Of a stretch of DNA of 64,000 bases, positions 7,655 to 17,710 are shown one piece after another. The stretch covers positions 236,890-300,889 of the forward strand of contig NZ_JAKVTG010000003.1 in NCBI RefSeq assembly GCF_022489025.1. The letters run 5' to 3'. Numbering within the stretch: the stretch's first letter is position 1; every line of letters starts with the position of its first letter. This stretch comes from Planococcus halocryophilus. Its GTDB lineage: Bacteria; Bacillota; Bacilli; Bacillales_A; Planococcaceae. Under the pieces are notes generated by a model. The model did not search any database, was not told where the DNA came from, and worked only from the letters and a program-made list of their open reading frames with translations. The position numbers and the translations under genes are program-made.

Positions 7655-8602
7655 ATGAGTTTACATAAGATTATTATTCCTACACCTTTTGCTGTAGGGG
7701 ACGTTAATTCGTATTTAATAAAAGGAGATGTGCTGACGCTAATCGATGCTGGTCCGAAAACGCCAGAAGCGTGGCTTGCGATTAAGGCTGGACTTAAAGA
7801 GTTTGGAGCAGAACCTGGTGATGTAGAACAAGTTGTGTTAACGCATCATCATCCAGACCATGCGGGGTGGGTTGACGGTTTTGAAAATGCAAAACTATAT
7901 GGACATCCGTATAACGATCCATGGCTGCGCCGGGATCAACAATTCTTTGATTATCATGATGCATTTTACTTAGAACGTTTAAAAGAAGAAGGGGTACCAG
8001 GCGATTTGCAATTTTGGGTCAAAAAGATGAAGCGGCCGTTAAATTTAATGGGCAACCGCCCACTCGATATGACGATTAACGAAGGAGATGTTTTACCAGG
8101 ACATCCCGATTGGCAAGTTCTTGAAACTTTGGGACATGCACAAAGTCATTTGTCTTTTTGGAACAAAGAAACGGGTGAAATGATTGGTGGCGATCATGTA
8201 ATTGCAAAGGTATCTTCTAATCCACTGATTGAACCACCATTAGATCCAGCAGAAGGACGACCAAAATCTTTACTTCAATACAATGCCTCACTCAGCCGCT
8301 TATTAACGATGCCAGTTGATGTAATTTATAGCGGGCACGGAGAAGAAGTATGCAATGTTCATGAGTTAGTTACAACGCGTTTAGCGAAACAACATCAACG
8401 TGCTATGAAAGCGCTTGGATTAATTGGTGAAAGAGAGCGAACCGTATATGAATTGACAAAAGACTTGTTTGCACACGCATATGAAAAAGAGCTTGGCTTA
8501 ACGTTATCTGAAACGATTGGTCAAATTGATTACTTGTTAGAAGATGGATTAATCGTTGAAAGAATGGGTGACGATGGCATTTTCTACTATAGTAAAGCAT
8601 AA
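7655..8602 (+). CDS. MBL-fold metallo-hydrolase (YqjP type)
   Basis: A 315-residue metallo-beta-lactamase-fold hydrolase. The zinc motif THHHPDHAGW lies at about residues 66-75, a second histidine is in GHAQSHLSFW, and the C-terminal third holds GHGEEV and a winged-helix-like tail. It most resembles YqjP, which occupies the same place beside proI in B. subtilis. AAGGGG precedes the ATG by about 10 bases. The substrate is unknown; glyoxalase II- and lactonase-type activities are possible for this fold. Confidence 0.85.
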   Translation: MSLHKIIIPTPFAVGDVNSYLIKGDVLTLIDAGPKTPEAWLAIKAGLKEFGAEPGDVEQVVLTHHHPDHAGWVDGFENAKLYGHPYNDPWLRRDQQFFDYHDAFYLERLKEEGVPGDLQFWVKKMKRPLNLMGNRPLDMTINEGDVLPGHPDWQVLETLGHAQSHLSFWNKETGEMIGGDHVIAKVSSNPLIEPPLDPAEGRPKSLLQYNASLSRLLTMPVDVIYSGHGEEVCNVHELVTTRLAKQHQRAMKALGLIGERERTVYELTKDLFAHAYEKELGLTLSETIGQIDYLLEDGLIVERMGDDGIFYYSKA

Positions 8603-8695
8603 GTTAAGCTCTCAATTGCAACCCGTTCAAGTAACAGGTAAAATTAAGTGAATAATGTGTACACCACGACTATACAAGAAAAGGATTGGGTAGCT

Positions 8696-9265
8696 TTGAA
8701 AAAATGGGGTTTATTTTTAGCGAGTGCATTATTGCTTGCAGCGTGTTCAAATGAAGAAACTGAACCAGCGGGGCCAGATGAAACAGAAGATGCGGAAAAA
8801 GCAGAAATGGCTGTTGAACAGAAAAGTATGACTGAAGAAGGATTTATCACACAAGTTAGCGGAGAAAGCATTCTTGTTAATAATATCTACTTTAGTATTC
8901 CAGAAGATGTGGAAGTCCAACTTAGCGATGGTGCTGAAACTACTGAAGGCGTTATTCGAGATGTTCGTACAGGAATGAAAGTTAGCTTGGATTATAACGG
9001 TCCACTAGCTGAATCGTTTCCTATGCAAGGAGAAGCTGAAACAATCACTATTTTGAAAGACGAGGAAGCTGTTAAACAAGCAGATGCACTTGAAGCGTTT
9101 ATCAACGCGGAACAAATGTCACGCTTGATCATGATGGGGCAACCAATTGTTCGTGATAATGAAATCGGCTTTTTATTCAGCAATATGGAAACTGGCGAAA
9201 TGTCCGAAGTTCGGATCGACCTTGATACACATGAGTACACAATTGGTGGAGAAAAAAATGAATAA
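8696..9265 (+). CDS. Putative lipoprotein of unknown function
   Basis: A 189-residue secreted lipoprotein. The TTG at 8696 starts a textbook signal, (M)KKWGLFLASALLLAACS, with lipobox LAAC; an AAGGA lies upstream. An in-frame ATG at 8648 would push the signal inside the protein and is unlikely. The mature domain starts with an acidic linker and then shows two beta-rich segments with the pattern GFITQVSGESILVNN, possibly an OB-like or small barrel fold. No family recognised. Separated from argG by a terminator. Confidence 0.7.
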   Translation: MKKWGLFLASALLLAACSNEETEPAGPDETEDAEKAEMAVEQKSMTEEGFITQVSGESILVNNIYFSIPEDVEVQLSDGAETTEGVIRDVRTGMKVSLDYNGPLAESFPMQGEAETITILKDEEAVKQADALEAFINAEQMSRLIMMGQPIVRDNEIGFLFSNMETGEMSEVRIDLDTHEYTIGGEKNE

Positions 9266-9272
9266 ATCATAG

Positions 9273-9296
9273 AAGCAGCTGCGGCTGCTTTTTTTA
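9273..9296 (+). terminator. Terminator before argG
   Basis: GC-rich hairpin AAGCAG / CTGCTT followed by T7, ending the lipoprotein transcript. Confidence 0.75.
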
Positions 9297-9318
9297 TGAA
9301 AATTTATAGTCGTTTCTC

Positions 9319-9347
9319 TTGCGCTTGTTAAATATCCGTGATATTAT
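9319..9347 (+). promoter_or_regulatory. Candidate argGH promoter
   Basis: TTGCGC at 9319-9324, 17-base spacer, TATTAT at 9342-9347, about 50 bases before the argG start. A TATTCAT half-site (9353-9359), which resembles half of an ArgR box, overlaps the expected start point; a full operator is not evident. Confidence 0.5.
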
Positions 9348-9397
9348 GTGTATATTCATTTCAAACGTTGCATAAAAATACATTGGAGGTTTTCATA

Positions 9398-10630
9398 TTG
9401 AATAAAAAGATTGTACTCGCATACTCAGGTGGATTAGATACATCGGTGGCCATCCCGTGGCTAAAAGAAGAAGGCTACGACGTTGTCGCTGTGTGCCTGG
9501 ATATCGGGGAAGGAAAAGATTTAGATTTTATTAAACAAAAAGCGCTTCAAGTTGGGGCGGTTGAAAGTTACATGATTGATGCAAGAGACGAATTTGCGGA
9601 TGAATATGCATTAATTTCAATGCAAGCTCATACATTATATGAAGGAAAATATCCGTTAGTGTCTGCATTATCTCGTCCGTTAATTTCGAAAAAATTGGTT
9701 GAAATCGCAGAAGCTACTGGTTCAAGCGCTGTAGCACATGGTTGCACAGGAAAAGGCAATGACCAAGTACGTTTCGAAGTTTCGATCAAGTCGTTAAACC
9801 CGAATCTTGAAGTTGTAGCACCAGTTAGACAATGGGGATGGTCACGTGATGAAGAAATCGCTTATGCAAAACTGCATAATATTCCAATCCCAGTGAATTT
9901 GGATAGCCCGTTTTCAATCGATCAAAATCTATGGGGACGTGCTAACGAATGTGGCGTATTGGAGAACCCGTGGACTACTCCACCAGAGGAAGCTTATGAC
10001 ATTACAAATTCTCTTGAAACAACACCAGATACAGCGGATATTGTTGAAATCGAATTCGTTAACGGTGTACCAACTCAATTAAACGGTATTTCGTACTCAT
10101 TCTCTAAATTGATTTTAGAGTTAAACGAAATCGCTGGTAAACATGGTGTCGGTAGAATTGACCATATTGAAAATCGTTTAGTAGGGATTAAATCTCGTGA
10201 AGTTTACGAAGCTCCTGCAGCGATGACATTAATCGCAGCGCATAAAGAGCTTGAAGATATTACTTTGGTTAAAGAAATGGCTCATTTCAAACCAGTAATC
10301 GAGAAAAAATTGACTGAATTAATTTATGAAGGTTTATGGTTCTCTCCATTACGTGTTGCACTTGAAGCATTCTTAAAAGAAACACAAGTGTTTGTTAATG
10401 GAACTGTGCGTGTGAAATTGTTTAAAGGACATGCCATTATCGAAGGACGTAAGTCTGCAAATTCACTTTACAGTGAGCAATTGGCTACGTACTCGACAGA
10501 TGATACATTCAATCATGCATCTGCAGTAGGCTTTATTGAGCTATGGGGTCTTCCGACAGTTGTGAACTCTATGGTAAATAAAAAAGAAGTAGCTGTTCCT
10601 GAAGAGTTGAAAGAGAAGGTGAAAGCATGA
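9398..10630 (+). CDS. argG: Argininosuccinate synthase
   Basis: A 410-residue enzyme joining citrulline and aspartate with ATP in arginine synthesis. The N-terminal [15 protein letters not shown] is the ATP pyrophosphatase loop, and [14 protein letters not shown] is the second signature. Start: TTG at 9398 with GGAGGT seven bases upstream; the longer frame from 9338 lacks a site and is not needed by the family. It overlaps argH by four bases, a tight two-gene operon. Arginine repression through ArgR is likely from family knowledge. Confidence 0.97.
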   Translation: MNKKIVLAYSGGLDTSVAIPWLKEEGYDVVAVCLDIGEGKDLDFIKQKALQVGAVESYMIDARDEFADEYALISMQAHTLYEGKYPLVSALSRPLISKKLVEIAEATGSSAVAHGCTGKGNDQVRFEVSIKSLNPNLEVVAPVRQWGWSRDEEIAYAKLHNIPIPVNLDSPFSIDQNLWGRANECGVLENPWTTPPEEAYDITNSLETTPDTADIVEIEFVNGVPTQLNGISYSFSKLILELNEIAGKHGVGRIDHIENRLVGIKSREVYEAPAAMTLIAAHKELEDITLVKEMAHFKPVIEKKLTELIYEGLWFSPLRVALEAFLKETQVFVNGTVRVKLFKGHAIIEGRKSANSLYSEQLATYSTDDTFNHASAVGFIELWGLPTVVNSMVNKKEVAVPEELKEKVKA

Positions 10631-12000
10631 CCAAACTGTGGGGCGGCCGTTTTCAAAAATCGGCCGAACAGTGGGTCGATGAATTTGGTGCTTCAATTTC
10701 TTATGATCAAAAGTTAGTAATGGAGGATCTGGAAGGCAGCACAGCGCATGTTAAAATGCTGGCTGCTTGCCAGATTCTTTCTAACGACGATGCTAATCTT
10801 ATTTTATCGGGTCTTGAAACGCTTAAACAAAAAGCGCAAGACGGGGAATTAGAGTATAGCGTATCAAATGAAGACATCCACTTAAACTTAGAAAAACATT
10901 TAATCGATGAAATAGGTCCAGTTGGCGGTAAATTGCATACAGCAAGAAGCCGGAATGACCAAGTAGCGACAGATATGCATTTGTATTTGAAAAATCGTGT
11001 TGGCGAAATTATTGATGCCGTTACGGCTTTCCAAGATGCAATCGTCACGCAAGCGGAAGCGCATGTAGAAACGATTGTCCCAGGTTATACGCATCTTCAA
11101 CGTGCACAACCAATTTCTTTTGGTCATCACTTGATGACGTATTTTTGGATGTTGCAGCGCGATAAAGAACGATTAACAGAATCGTTAAAACGCATCGATA
11201 TTTCACCGCTTGGAGCGGGAGCGATGTCGGGAACAACTTTTCCGATTGACCGCGAAATGTCGGCAGAGCTTCTCGGTTTCTCAAACGTTTACCAAAATAG
11301 TTTGGATGCCGTAAGTGATCGTGATTTCATCCTTGAATTTCTAAGCAATTCATCGATGTTAATGATGCACATGTCACGTTTTGCGGAAGAAATTATTCTT
11401 TGGTCAAGTGAGGAATTCCGTTTTATCGAGTTAGATGATACGTTCTCTACAGGATCAAGTATTATGCCGCAGAAGAAAAATCCCGATATGGCGGAATTGA
11501 TTCGTGGCAAAACTGGCCGTGTTTACGGCAATCTTTTTGGTTTATTGACGACGTTAAAAGGTTTGCCGCTTGCTTATAATAAAGACATGCAAGAAGACAA
11601 AGAAGGAATGTTTGATACGGTTCACACCTTAATGGGCTCATTGCCAATTTTTGAAGGCATGATTCGTACCATGACCGTTCGCACGGATTCCATGGAAAAA
11701 GCGGTTCATTCAGATTTCTCAAACGCTACAGAATTAGCGGATTACTTAGCTGCGAAAGGAATGCCGTTCCGTGAAGCACATGATGTTACTGGGAAACTAG
11801 TTTTTACATGCATTCAACGCGGTTATTTCTTAAAAGACTTGCCGCTTGCTGATCTCAAGCAAGCAAGTTCACTGATCTATGAAGACATCTACAACACCTT
11901 AATGCCGAAAACAGCAGTAGAGCGTAGAAACTCACTGGGTGGCACAGGTTTTGAACAAGTACATCATCAATTGGGACTTGCCAAGCAACTTATCGGGTAA
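10627..12000 (+). CDS. argH: Argininosuccinate lyase
   Basis: A 457-residue enzyme splitting argininosuccinate to arginine and fumarate, the last step of the pathway. The fumarase/aspartase superfamily signature [12 protein letters not shown] lies near residue 280, and [13 protein letters not shown] near 100 is the ArgH-specific region. It starts within the argG stop (ATGA overlap), so translation is coupled. Length is normal. A terminator lies about 50 bases past the stop. Confidence 0.97.
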   Translation: MTKLWGGRFQKSAEQWVDEFGASISYDQKLVMEDLEGSTAHVKMLAACQILSNDDANLILSGLETLKQKAQDGELEYSVSNEDIHLNLEKHLIDEIGPVGGKLHTARSRNDQVATDMHLYLKNRVGEIIDAVTAFQDAIVTQAEAHVETIVPGYTHLQRAQPISFGHHLMTYFWMLQRDKERLTESLKRIDISPLGAGAMSGTTFPIDREMSAELLGFSNVYQNSLDAVSDRDFILEFLSNSSMLMMHMSRFAEEIILWSSEEFRFIELDDTFSTGSSIMPQKKNPDMAELIRGKTGRVYGNLFGLLTTLKGLPLAYNKDMQEDKEGMFDTVHTLMGSLPIFEGMIRTMTVRTDSMEKAVHSDFSNATELADYLAAKGMPFREAHDVTGKLVFTCIQRGYFLKDLPLADLKQASSLIYEDIYNTLMPKTAVERRNSLGGTGFEQVHHQLGLAKQLIG

Positions 12001-12051
12001 TAAGTCCATTCCCTATATAGCCGTTAGCGCTTGGTACCCGCTAATGGTCAA

Positions 12052-12096
12052 GAAAGCCGATTTTCCTCTTCCCCGATGGAAAATCGGCTTTTTTCT
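12052..12096 (+). terminator. Terminator after argH
   Basis: Hairpin AAAGCCGATTTTCC / GGAAAATCGGCTTT with T-run. The remaining 185 bases up to the next gene are AT-rich and hold no evident gene. Confidence 0.85.
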
Positions 12097-12281
12097 GTGT
12101 TTTTTCGACATTAACAGAGCATCTCAAAGAATTTAGTTGAAATTCAGTCTAAAGTCTAATTTATTTCATAAATCGAAGCATTGTCTTTCCGTAAGTTAAC
12201 AATATTTGCTAAAATTAAAAAGATTAAAATATGCGTACAGTAAAGTAGGCTATAAGAAAAAATTAACCAGCAAGGAGAAAG

Positions 12282-14042
12282 ATGACGATGCGCGTATTTT
12301 GGGAGTTGGGTTGGTTTTTTAAAGAACGGAAAAAGCACTACATTTTAGGGGTTATGCTATTAATGGTCGTAGCATTTCTTGGTGTTTTACCACCGAGAAT
12401 TATTGGGTTTATTGTTGACCGTATTAGCCAAGGAACCTTAACACCGGATTACTTGCTCAAATGGCTAAGTATTTTAGCGGCATCAGCTTTAGCAATGTAC
12501 GTTTTACGGTATACATGGAGGTTGCAAATATTTGGGTCTTCGATTTTATTGGCTAGAAATCTGCGTCAACAATTGTTTCGGCATTTTACGCAAATGTCTC
12601 CAGCCTTTTATCAAAAGCGTCGTGTTGGCGACTTGATGGCACATGCGACAAATGATTTGCAGGCGGTTCAGCAAACAGCGGGTGCAGGTGTTTTAACACT
12701 TGTCGATTCGATTGCGACAGGCGGTTTTGTTATTGCGGCTATGGCCATAACAATTGATTGGAAATTAACTTTAATTGTCTTGCTGCCAATGCCGTTGATG
12801 GCTTATATGACCAATTATTATGGCAAATTGATGCATGAGCGCTTTCATGGAGCGCAACAAGCATTCTCAGAACTTAATGATAAAACGCAAGAAAGTATCT
12901 CTGGGATGAAAGTCATCAAAACTTTTGGTCAAGAACAGCAAGATATTGATGATTTTAAAAACTTGTCTGAGCGTGTCGTAAATGAAAATATTCGCGTAGC
13001 GCGTGTCGATTCTTTGTTTGACCCTACAATTTCCGCTATTATTGGCGTTTGTTATTTTCTAACGATCGGTTTTGGTTCTTATTTCGTGACACAAGGCGAT
13101 ATGACAATTGGTGATTTGATCGCATTTACGGCCTATCTTGGTTTATTGGTATGGCCGATGTTAGCCTTTGGTTGGCTTTTTAATATTGTAGAACGCGGTC
13201 GGGCATCTTATGATCGTATCCGGCAGTTACTTGCAGAGCCGATTGAAATTGATGACCGTGAAAATGCGATTGATGAAGATCCATCAGGAGATATCGTTTT
13301 TTCTTTAGAACAGTTTAAATTTACTGGAGATGACCGAGCGGCTCTTCGGAACATCCACTTTACAGTGAAACAAGGTGAAACGCTTGGAATTGTCGGTAAG
13401 ACTGGTTCTGGAAAGTCAGCAATTTTAAGGTTATTACTACGAGAGTTTGACGATTATAAAGGTTCTATCTTATTCGGAGAGTATTCAATCGATGCTTATA
13501 AAAAGCAGCGTCTAAGAAGAGCCATTGGTTATGTACCACAAGACCATTTCTTGTTTTCAACAAGCATTGCAGGGAATATTGCATTTGCACGACCTGAAGC
13601 CTCGCTTAAAGAAGTCGAAAGTGCAGCTAGTTTGGCACATATACACGAAGATATTCAAAACTTCACAGAAGGATATAGTACGGTAGTAGGTGAACGCGGT
13701 GTATCGCTTTCCGGTGGTCAAAAACAACGAATTTCAATTGCCCGTGCACTTATGACAGAACCTGAGTTGTTGATTTTAGATGATTCTTTATCAGCAGTGG
13801 ATGCCAAAACAGAAGAATCCATTTTGAAATCATTAAAAGCAACGCGAGCGGACAAAACCACCATTATTACATCACACCGCTTAAGTGCGATTCAGCATGC
13901 ACATCAAATTTTAGTGATGGAACAAGGGACGATTAAAGAAATTGGTTCGCACGAAGAGCTGATGACGAAAAAAGGGGCTTATTATGAAATGTATGAGCTG
14001 CAGCAATTAGAAGCGCTCGTCGAACAAGGAGGCGAGGCATAA
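12282..14042 (+). CDS. ABC exporter half-transporter, BmrC/YheI type
   Basis: A 586-residue fused membrane/ATPase half-transporter with six membrane segments in residues 20-310 and a nucleotide-binding domain behind. The N-terminus (LGWFFKERKKHYILG) resembles B. subtilis BmrC (YheI), half of a multidrug heterodimer. Walker A is GKTGSGKSA and the signature is LSGGQKQR, but the Walker B end reads LILDDSLSAVD: aspartate replaces the catalytic glutamate, as expected in one half of an asymmetric exporter. AAGGAG precedes the ATG. It overlaps the next gene by one base. Substrates are not known. Confidence 0.9.
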   Translation: MTMRVFWELGWFFKERKKHYILGVMLLMVVAFLGVLPPRIIGFIVDRISQGTLTPDYLLKWLSILAASALAMYVLRYTWRLQIFGSSILLARNLRQQLFRHFTQMSPAFYQKRRVGDLMAHATNDLQAVQQTAGAGVLTLVDSIATGGFVIAAMAITIDWKLTLIVLLPMPLMAYMTNYYGKLMHERFHGAQQAFSELNDKTQESISGMKVIKTFGQEQQDIDDFKNLSERVVNENIRVARVDSLFDPTISAIIGVCYFLTIGFGSYFVTQGDMTIGDLIAFTAYLGLLVWPMLAFGWLFNIVERGRASYDRIRQLLAEPIEIDDRENAIDEDPSGDIVFSLEQFKFTGDDRAALRNIHFTVKQGETLGIVGKTGSGKSAILRLLLREFDDYKGSILFGEYSIDAYKKQRLRRAIGYVPQDHFLFSTSIAGNIAFARPEASLKEVESAASLAHIHEDIQNFTEGYSTVVGERGVSLSGGQKQRISIARALMTEPELLILDDSLSAVDAKTEESILKSLKATRADKTTIITSHRLSAIQHAHQILVMEQGTIKEIGSHEELMTKKGAYYEMYELQQLEALVEQGGEA

Positions 14043-15826
14043 TGCTGATCAAGGAAACTGAAAAAAAGCAGGAACTGACCGGACGAGAGCAATGGATAAT
14101 TTTTAAACGTTTGTTGACATACTTATTACCGCATAAAAAAATGTTGTTGCTGGCAATGGGCTTGTTAATATTAACGGTATTAGGTGATGTACTAGGCCCT
14201 TATTTGATAAAAGTATTTATCGATAATTACTTAACTGAAGGCAACTTTCCGACTGGTCCAATAGTTGGCTTAGCATTAGGTTATTTGTTTATCCAAACGT
14301 CCAATGTGATCATAAGTTATTTTCAGTTGCTAAAATTTCAAGAAGCCGCTTTGAAAATTATTCAACAACTACGGATTGATGTTTTTGCAAAAGTTCACGG
14401 ACTAGGCATGCGTTATTTCGATAAAACACCTGCTGGAGGCATCGTGTCACGTGTGACCAATGATACCGAAGCAATAAAAGAAATGTTTGTTACCGTGTTA
14501 ATTGGTTTTATTCAAAGTGCTTTTCTAATTGTCGGTGTATATATTGCGATGTTTTTACTAAATGTCCGATTAGCTCTTCTTACACTAATCTTACTGCCGA
14601 TACTAGCTTGGATTATTTATCTGTACCGAAAATACAGTTCGGTATTTTACCAAGATTTACGAGAACGCTTAGGCCAATTAAATGCCAAGTTATCTGAATC
14701 TGTTCAAGGCATGGGAATGATTCAAGCATTTGGCCAAGAAAGTCGCCTGAAAGATGAGTTTAGCGCCATAAATGATGGGCATTGGCAAGCAGCTAAACGC
14801 AATATAAAAGTAGATGCATTGCTGTTACGTCCAGCCGTTAACTTGGTTTATACAATGGCGATTATTCTTTTGCTCAGCTATTTTGGTGTATCGTCGTTTT
14901 CGAATACTATTGAAGTAGGTGTGATTTATGCGTTTGTCACGTATATTGATCGCTTTTTTGAACCAATCAATCAAGTAATGCAACGTTTATCGATTTTTCA
15001 ACAAGCCATTGTAGCAGCATCACGCGTGTTCTTGTTGCTTGATGAACAAGAAAAAATACCAACTCAACTAGAAACAAATGCAAAGATCAATGAAGGTAAA
15101 ATTGAATTTCGGAATGTAAGTTTTTCTTATGATGATCAAACCGATGTATTAAAAAATATTTCTTTCACAGCCATGCCTGGTCAAACGGTGGCATTGGTAG
15201 GCCATACAGGTAGTGGAAAAAGTTCTATTATCAATTTACTTATGCGTTTTTACGAATTCAAAAAAGGTGATATTTGGATTGATGGAGTATCTATAAAAGA
15301 TTATGAAACTGCTGAAATACGTAAAAAACTAGGATTGGTATTACAAGACCCTTTCTTGTTTTATGGTACAATCGCGAGCAATATTCGGCTTTATGATCAA
15401 GCCATTACAGATTCTGCCGTTCGAAAAGCAGCTGAATTTGTTCAGGCTGATCGTTTTATCGAAGAATTGCCAAACAAGTATCAACAAAAAGTGACAGAAC
15501 GTGGATCGACATTTTCTAGTGGTCAGCGGCAATTAGTCGCTTTTGCGAGAACCATTGCGACTGACCCGAAAGTATTGGTGCTTGATGAAGCAACAGCTAA
15601 CATTGATACGGAAACAGAAATGGCGATTCAAGAAAGTCTTGAACGCATGCGCCTTGGCCGGACGACGATTGCAATCGCTCATAGACTTAGCACAATTCAA
15701 GATGCCGAACTGATACTAGTACTGCGACAAGGAGAAATTGTTGAGCGGGGAACTCATCAACAATTGCTGCAACAACGCGGTTTATATCACAAAATGTATT
15801 TATTGCAAAATGGAATAGTGGAGTAG
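14042..15826 (+). CDS. ABC exporter half-transporter, BmrD/YheH type
   Basis: A 594-residue partner of the preceding protein: six membrane segments in about residues 30-325, then a nucleotide-binding domain. Walker A is GHTGSGKSS and Walker B has the canonical VLDEATANID, but the signature reads FSSGQRQ instead of LSGGQ. The altered signature here and the altered Walker B in the partner would meet in one degenerate ATP site, leaving one active site, as in BmrCD-like heterodimers. It starts in the stop codon of the first gene. A terminator follows directly. Confidence 0.9.
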   Translation: MLIKETEKKQELTGREQWIIFKRLLTYLLPHKKMLLLAMGLLILTVLGDVLGPYLIKVFIDNYLTEGNFPTGPIVGLALGYLFIQTSNVIISYFQLLKFQEAALKIIQQLRIDVFAKVHGLGMRYFDKTPAGGIVSRVTNDTEAIKEMFVTVLIGFIQSAFLIVGVYIAMFLLNVRLALLTLILLPILAWIIYLYRKYSSVFYQDLRERLGQLNAKLSESVQGMGMIQAFGQESRLKDEFSAINDGHWQAAKRNIKVDALLLRPAVNLVYTMAIILLLSYFGVSSFSNTIEVGVIYAFVTYIDRFFEPINQVMQRLSIFQQAIVAASRVFLLLDEQEKIPTQLETNAKINEGKIEFRNVSFSYDDQTDVLKNISFTAMPGQTVALVGHTGSGKSSIINLLMRFYEFKKGDIWIDGVSIKDYETAEIRKKLGLVLQDPFLFYGTIASNIRLYDQAITDSAVRKAAEFVQADRFIEELPNKYQQKVTERGSTFSSGQRQLVAFARTIATDPKVLVLDEATANIDTETEMAIQESLERMRLGRTTIAIAHRLSTIQDAELILVLRQGEIVERGTHQQLLQQRGLYHKMYLLQNGIVE

Positions 15827-15840
15827 TCAAAAGCTTTTAT

Positions 15841-15882
15841 ACTGTAGTCAATTCGAGTGATTCGAGGTGACTACAGTTTTTT
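15841..15882 (+). terminator. Terminator of the ABC exporter operon
   Basis: Ten-base stem ACTGTAGTCA / TGACTACAGT followed by T6. Between here and the ccdA start (16143) the DNA is AT-rich; I see no gene in it. Confidence 0.85.
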
Positions 15883-16142
15883 GTTGCGAAAAATCGGACT
15901 GGTCACTTTGAAAGAAAAAAAAGCAGCACAAGGTGTTTTAAACTTATAATGTAGTAAACTACAAAAGGATTTACCCGAAAAAGTCAAAACCGTTTACAAC
16001 CAAAAAACATAACAAATTAATTAAAACCACTTGAAAAAAGTATTAATGTGATCATTTGTCCACAAAGATTTCACATGCGTAAGAGCAGTGTTTAGCTAGA
16101 ATATTTGTTAAGATGAGAAGAACACAGGAAGGAGAATTACCA

Positions 16143-16853
16143 GTGACATCTGATATTAATTTATTTTTAGCTTTTGGCGCAGGCTTTTTGAGTTTTATTT
16201 CTCCATGTACGTTGCCTTTATATCCTGCATTTTTATCTTATATCACAGGCATGACAATGGATGAGATTAAAAACGACAAAAAAGTTATGCAACGCAGAGG
16301 TATGTTTCATACATTATTTTTCTTATTAGGATTTTCAACTATTTTCATCGCGCTCGGTTTTAGTACATCGTTCTTTTATGAATGGTTTATCCGTTATGAT
16401 GAATTGATCCGTCAAGTAGGTGCGATTTTTATTGTTTTGTTTGGATTAATGATTATCGGTGTTTTTTCACCAAAATTACTCATGCAAGATCGCAAGTTCT
16501 CATTTAAAAATCGTCCATCTGGATTTCTTGGGACATTTGTAATTGGTTTAGCTTTTGCGGCTGGTTGGACACCATGTACAGGGCCGATAACAGCAGCTAT
16601 TTATGCACTTGCTGCGACTAATCCGGGTTCTGGTGTTTGGTATATGGTGGCTTATGTGCTCGGTTTTGCAATTCCGTTTTTCGTCTTATCATTCTTTGTG
16701 ACACGTATGGGCTGGTTGCGTAAACACAATCAAACAATCATGAAAGTTGGCGGTTATGTTATGATTGCAATCGGGATCTTATTATTTTTCGATGGCCTAA
16801 CATATTTGATCCGCGTCTTAAGTCCGTTCTTTGGTGATTTCCAAGGATTTTAA
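16143..16853 (+). CDS. ccdA: Cytochrome c biogenesis protein CcdA
   Basis: A 236-residue polytopic membrane protein (about six helices) that passes reducing power across the membrane to keep apocytochrome c cysteines reduced. The two redox cysteines are seen in [14 protein letters not shown] near the N-terminus and [10 protein letters not shown] in the middle. GTG at 16143 is chosen because GGAAGGAG lies eight bases before it and the protein then starts like other CcdA proteins. First gene of the ccdA - thioredoxin-like - ccdC cluster. Confidence 0.93.
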   Translation: MTSDINLFLAFGAGFLSFISPCTLPLYPAFLSYITGMTMDEIKNDKKVMQRRGMFHTLFFLLGFSTIFIALGFSTSFFYEWFIRYDELIRQVGAIFIVLFGLMIIGVFSPKLLMQDRKFSFKNRPSGFLGTFVIGLAFAAGWTPCTGPITAAIYALAATNPGSGVWYMVAYVLGFAIPFFVLSFFVTRMGWLRKHNQTIMKVGGYVMIAIGILLFFDGLTYLIRVLSPFFGDFQGF

Positions 16854-16877
16854 ATTGATAATGAGTAGGTGAAAAAG

Positions 16878-17201
16878 ATGGAAACTATTTCAAAAATAGA
16901 AGAATATCAATCAAAAATAGGTGAAGAGAAATCTTTTTTGCTTTTTGTAAAAACAGATAATTGTTCAGTCTGCGAAGGTTTACGCCCTCAAGTTGAGGAT
17001 TTTGAAGGCGACTACAAGCTTCCCTTTTACTTGGTCAATGCTGCAAAGGTGCCAGAATTGGCAGGACAATTGATGCTGTTTACAGCACCTGTAGTGATTT
17101 TATATCGCCATGGTAAAGAAGTTCAGCGTTTTGCACGCTTTGTACCGATAGAAGAATTACGCCGCAGACTAGATGAGCTGGAGGAGAATTTGGATGCTTA
17201 A
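16878..17201 (+). CDS. Thioredoxin-fold protein in the ccd operon
   Basis: A 107-residue cytoplasmic thioredoxin-like protein with the active-site motif NCSVCEG (CSVC) near residue 28 and a TAPVVILY segment holding the cis-proline. TAGGTG lies upstream of the ATG at 16878. It sits between ccdA and ccdC, where B. subtilis carries yneI (CcdB, a receiver-like protein). It may be the cytoplasmic electron donor or acceptor for CcdA; this is inferred from position. It overlaps ccdC by eight bases. Confidence 0.8.
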   Translation: METISKIEEYQSKIGEEKSFLLFVKTDNCSVCEGLRPQVEDFEGDYKLPFYLVNAAKVPELAGQLMLFTAPVVILYRHGKEVQRFARFVPIEELRRRLDELEENLDA

Positions 17202-17694
17202 TCAAATTCCTACAGAAGTCTATTTAATCATTACAACAGTTGGTGCATTCTTGATGGGATTGCTCGCGATGTTTGTTCGCTCGAAGGCGGCAAAGAAACC
17301 AGCATCGGTAAAAAAGATTATTTTGCCCCCATTATTTATGTCTACTGGTGCTTTCATGTTTATTTTTCCTTTTTTTCGAGTAGCACCTATACAAATTTTA
17401 GAAGCATTAGCCGTTGGTATTCTTTTTTCAACGGTGTTGATTTGGACATCAAAATTCGAAGTTCGTGATGGTGATATTTACTTAAAACAATCGAAAGCTT
17501 TTGTCTTTATTTTATTTGGCTTGTTGTTAGTACGCGTAGTCGGTAAAGTTGTTTTAAGTTCAAGTATTGATATTGGCGAATTAGGTGGCATGTTCTGGAT
17601 TTTAGCATTTGGCATGCTTTGGCCGTGGCGAATCTCGATGCTTTGGCAATATAAAAAACTTGAAGCAAAGAATAAAAGCGCTGTTCCCATTTAA
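17194..17694 (+). CDS. ccdC: CcdC-type membrane protein (cytochrome c biogenesis)
   Basis: A 166-residue protein with four membrane segments, matching CcdC (YneJ) in pattern: the conserved loop SKAAKKPASVKKIILPPLFM (residues 29-48) followed by STGAFMF. ATG 17194 follows GGAGGAG and overlaps the end of the thioredoxin gene. The exact role of CcdC in cytochrome c assembly is not defined. A terminator follows at once. Confidence 0.85.
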   Translation: MLNQIPTEVYLIITTVGAFLMGLLAMFVRSKAAKKPASVKKIILPPLFMSTGAFMFIFPFFRVAPIQILEALAVGILFSTVLIWTSKFEVRDGDIYLKQSKAFVFILFGLLLVRVVGKVVLSSSIDIGELGGMFWILAFGMLWPWRISMLWQYKKLEAKNKSAVPI

Positions 17695-17710
17695 GGGAGC
17701 AGCGCTTTTT
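17674..17710. terminator. Bidirectional terminator between ccdC and the DUF2621 gene
   Basis: Fifteen-base arms AAAAGCGCTGTTCCC / GGGAGCAGCGCTTTT (one mismatch), with A- and T-runs serving both strands. The stem overlaps the end of ccdC. Confidence 0.85.
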
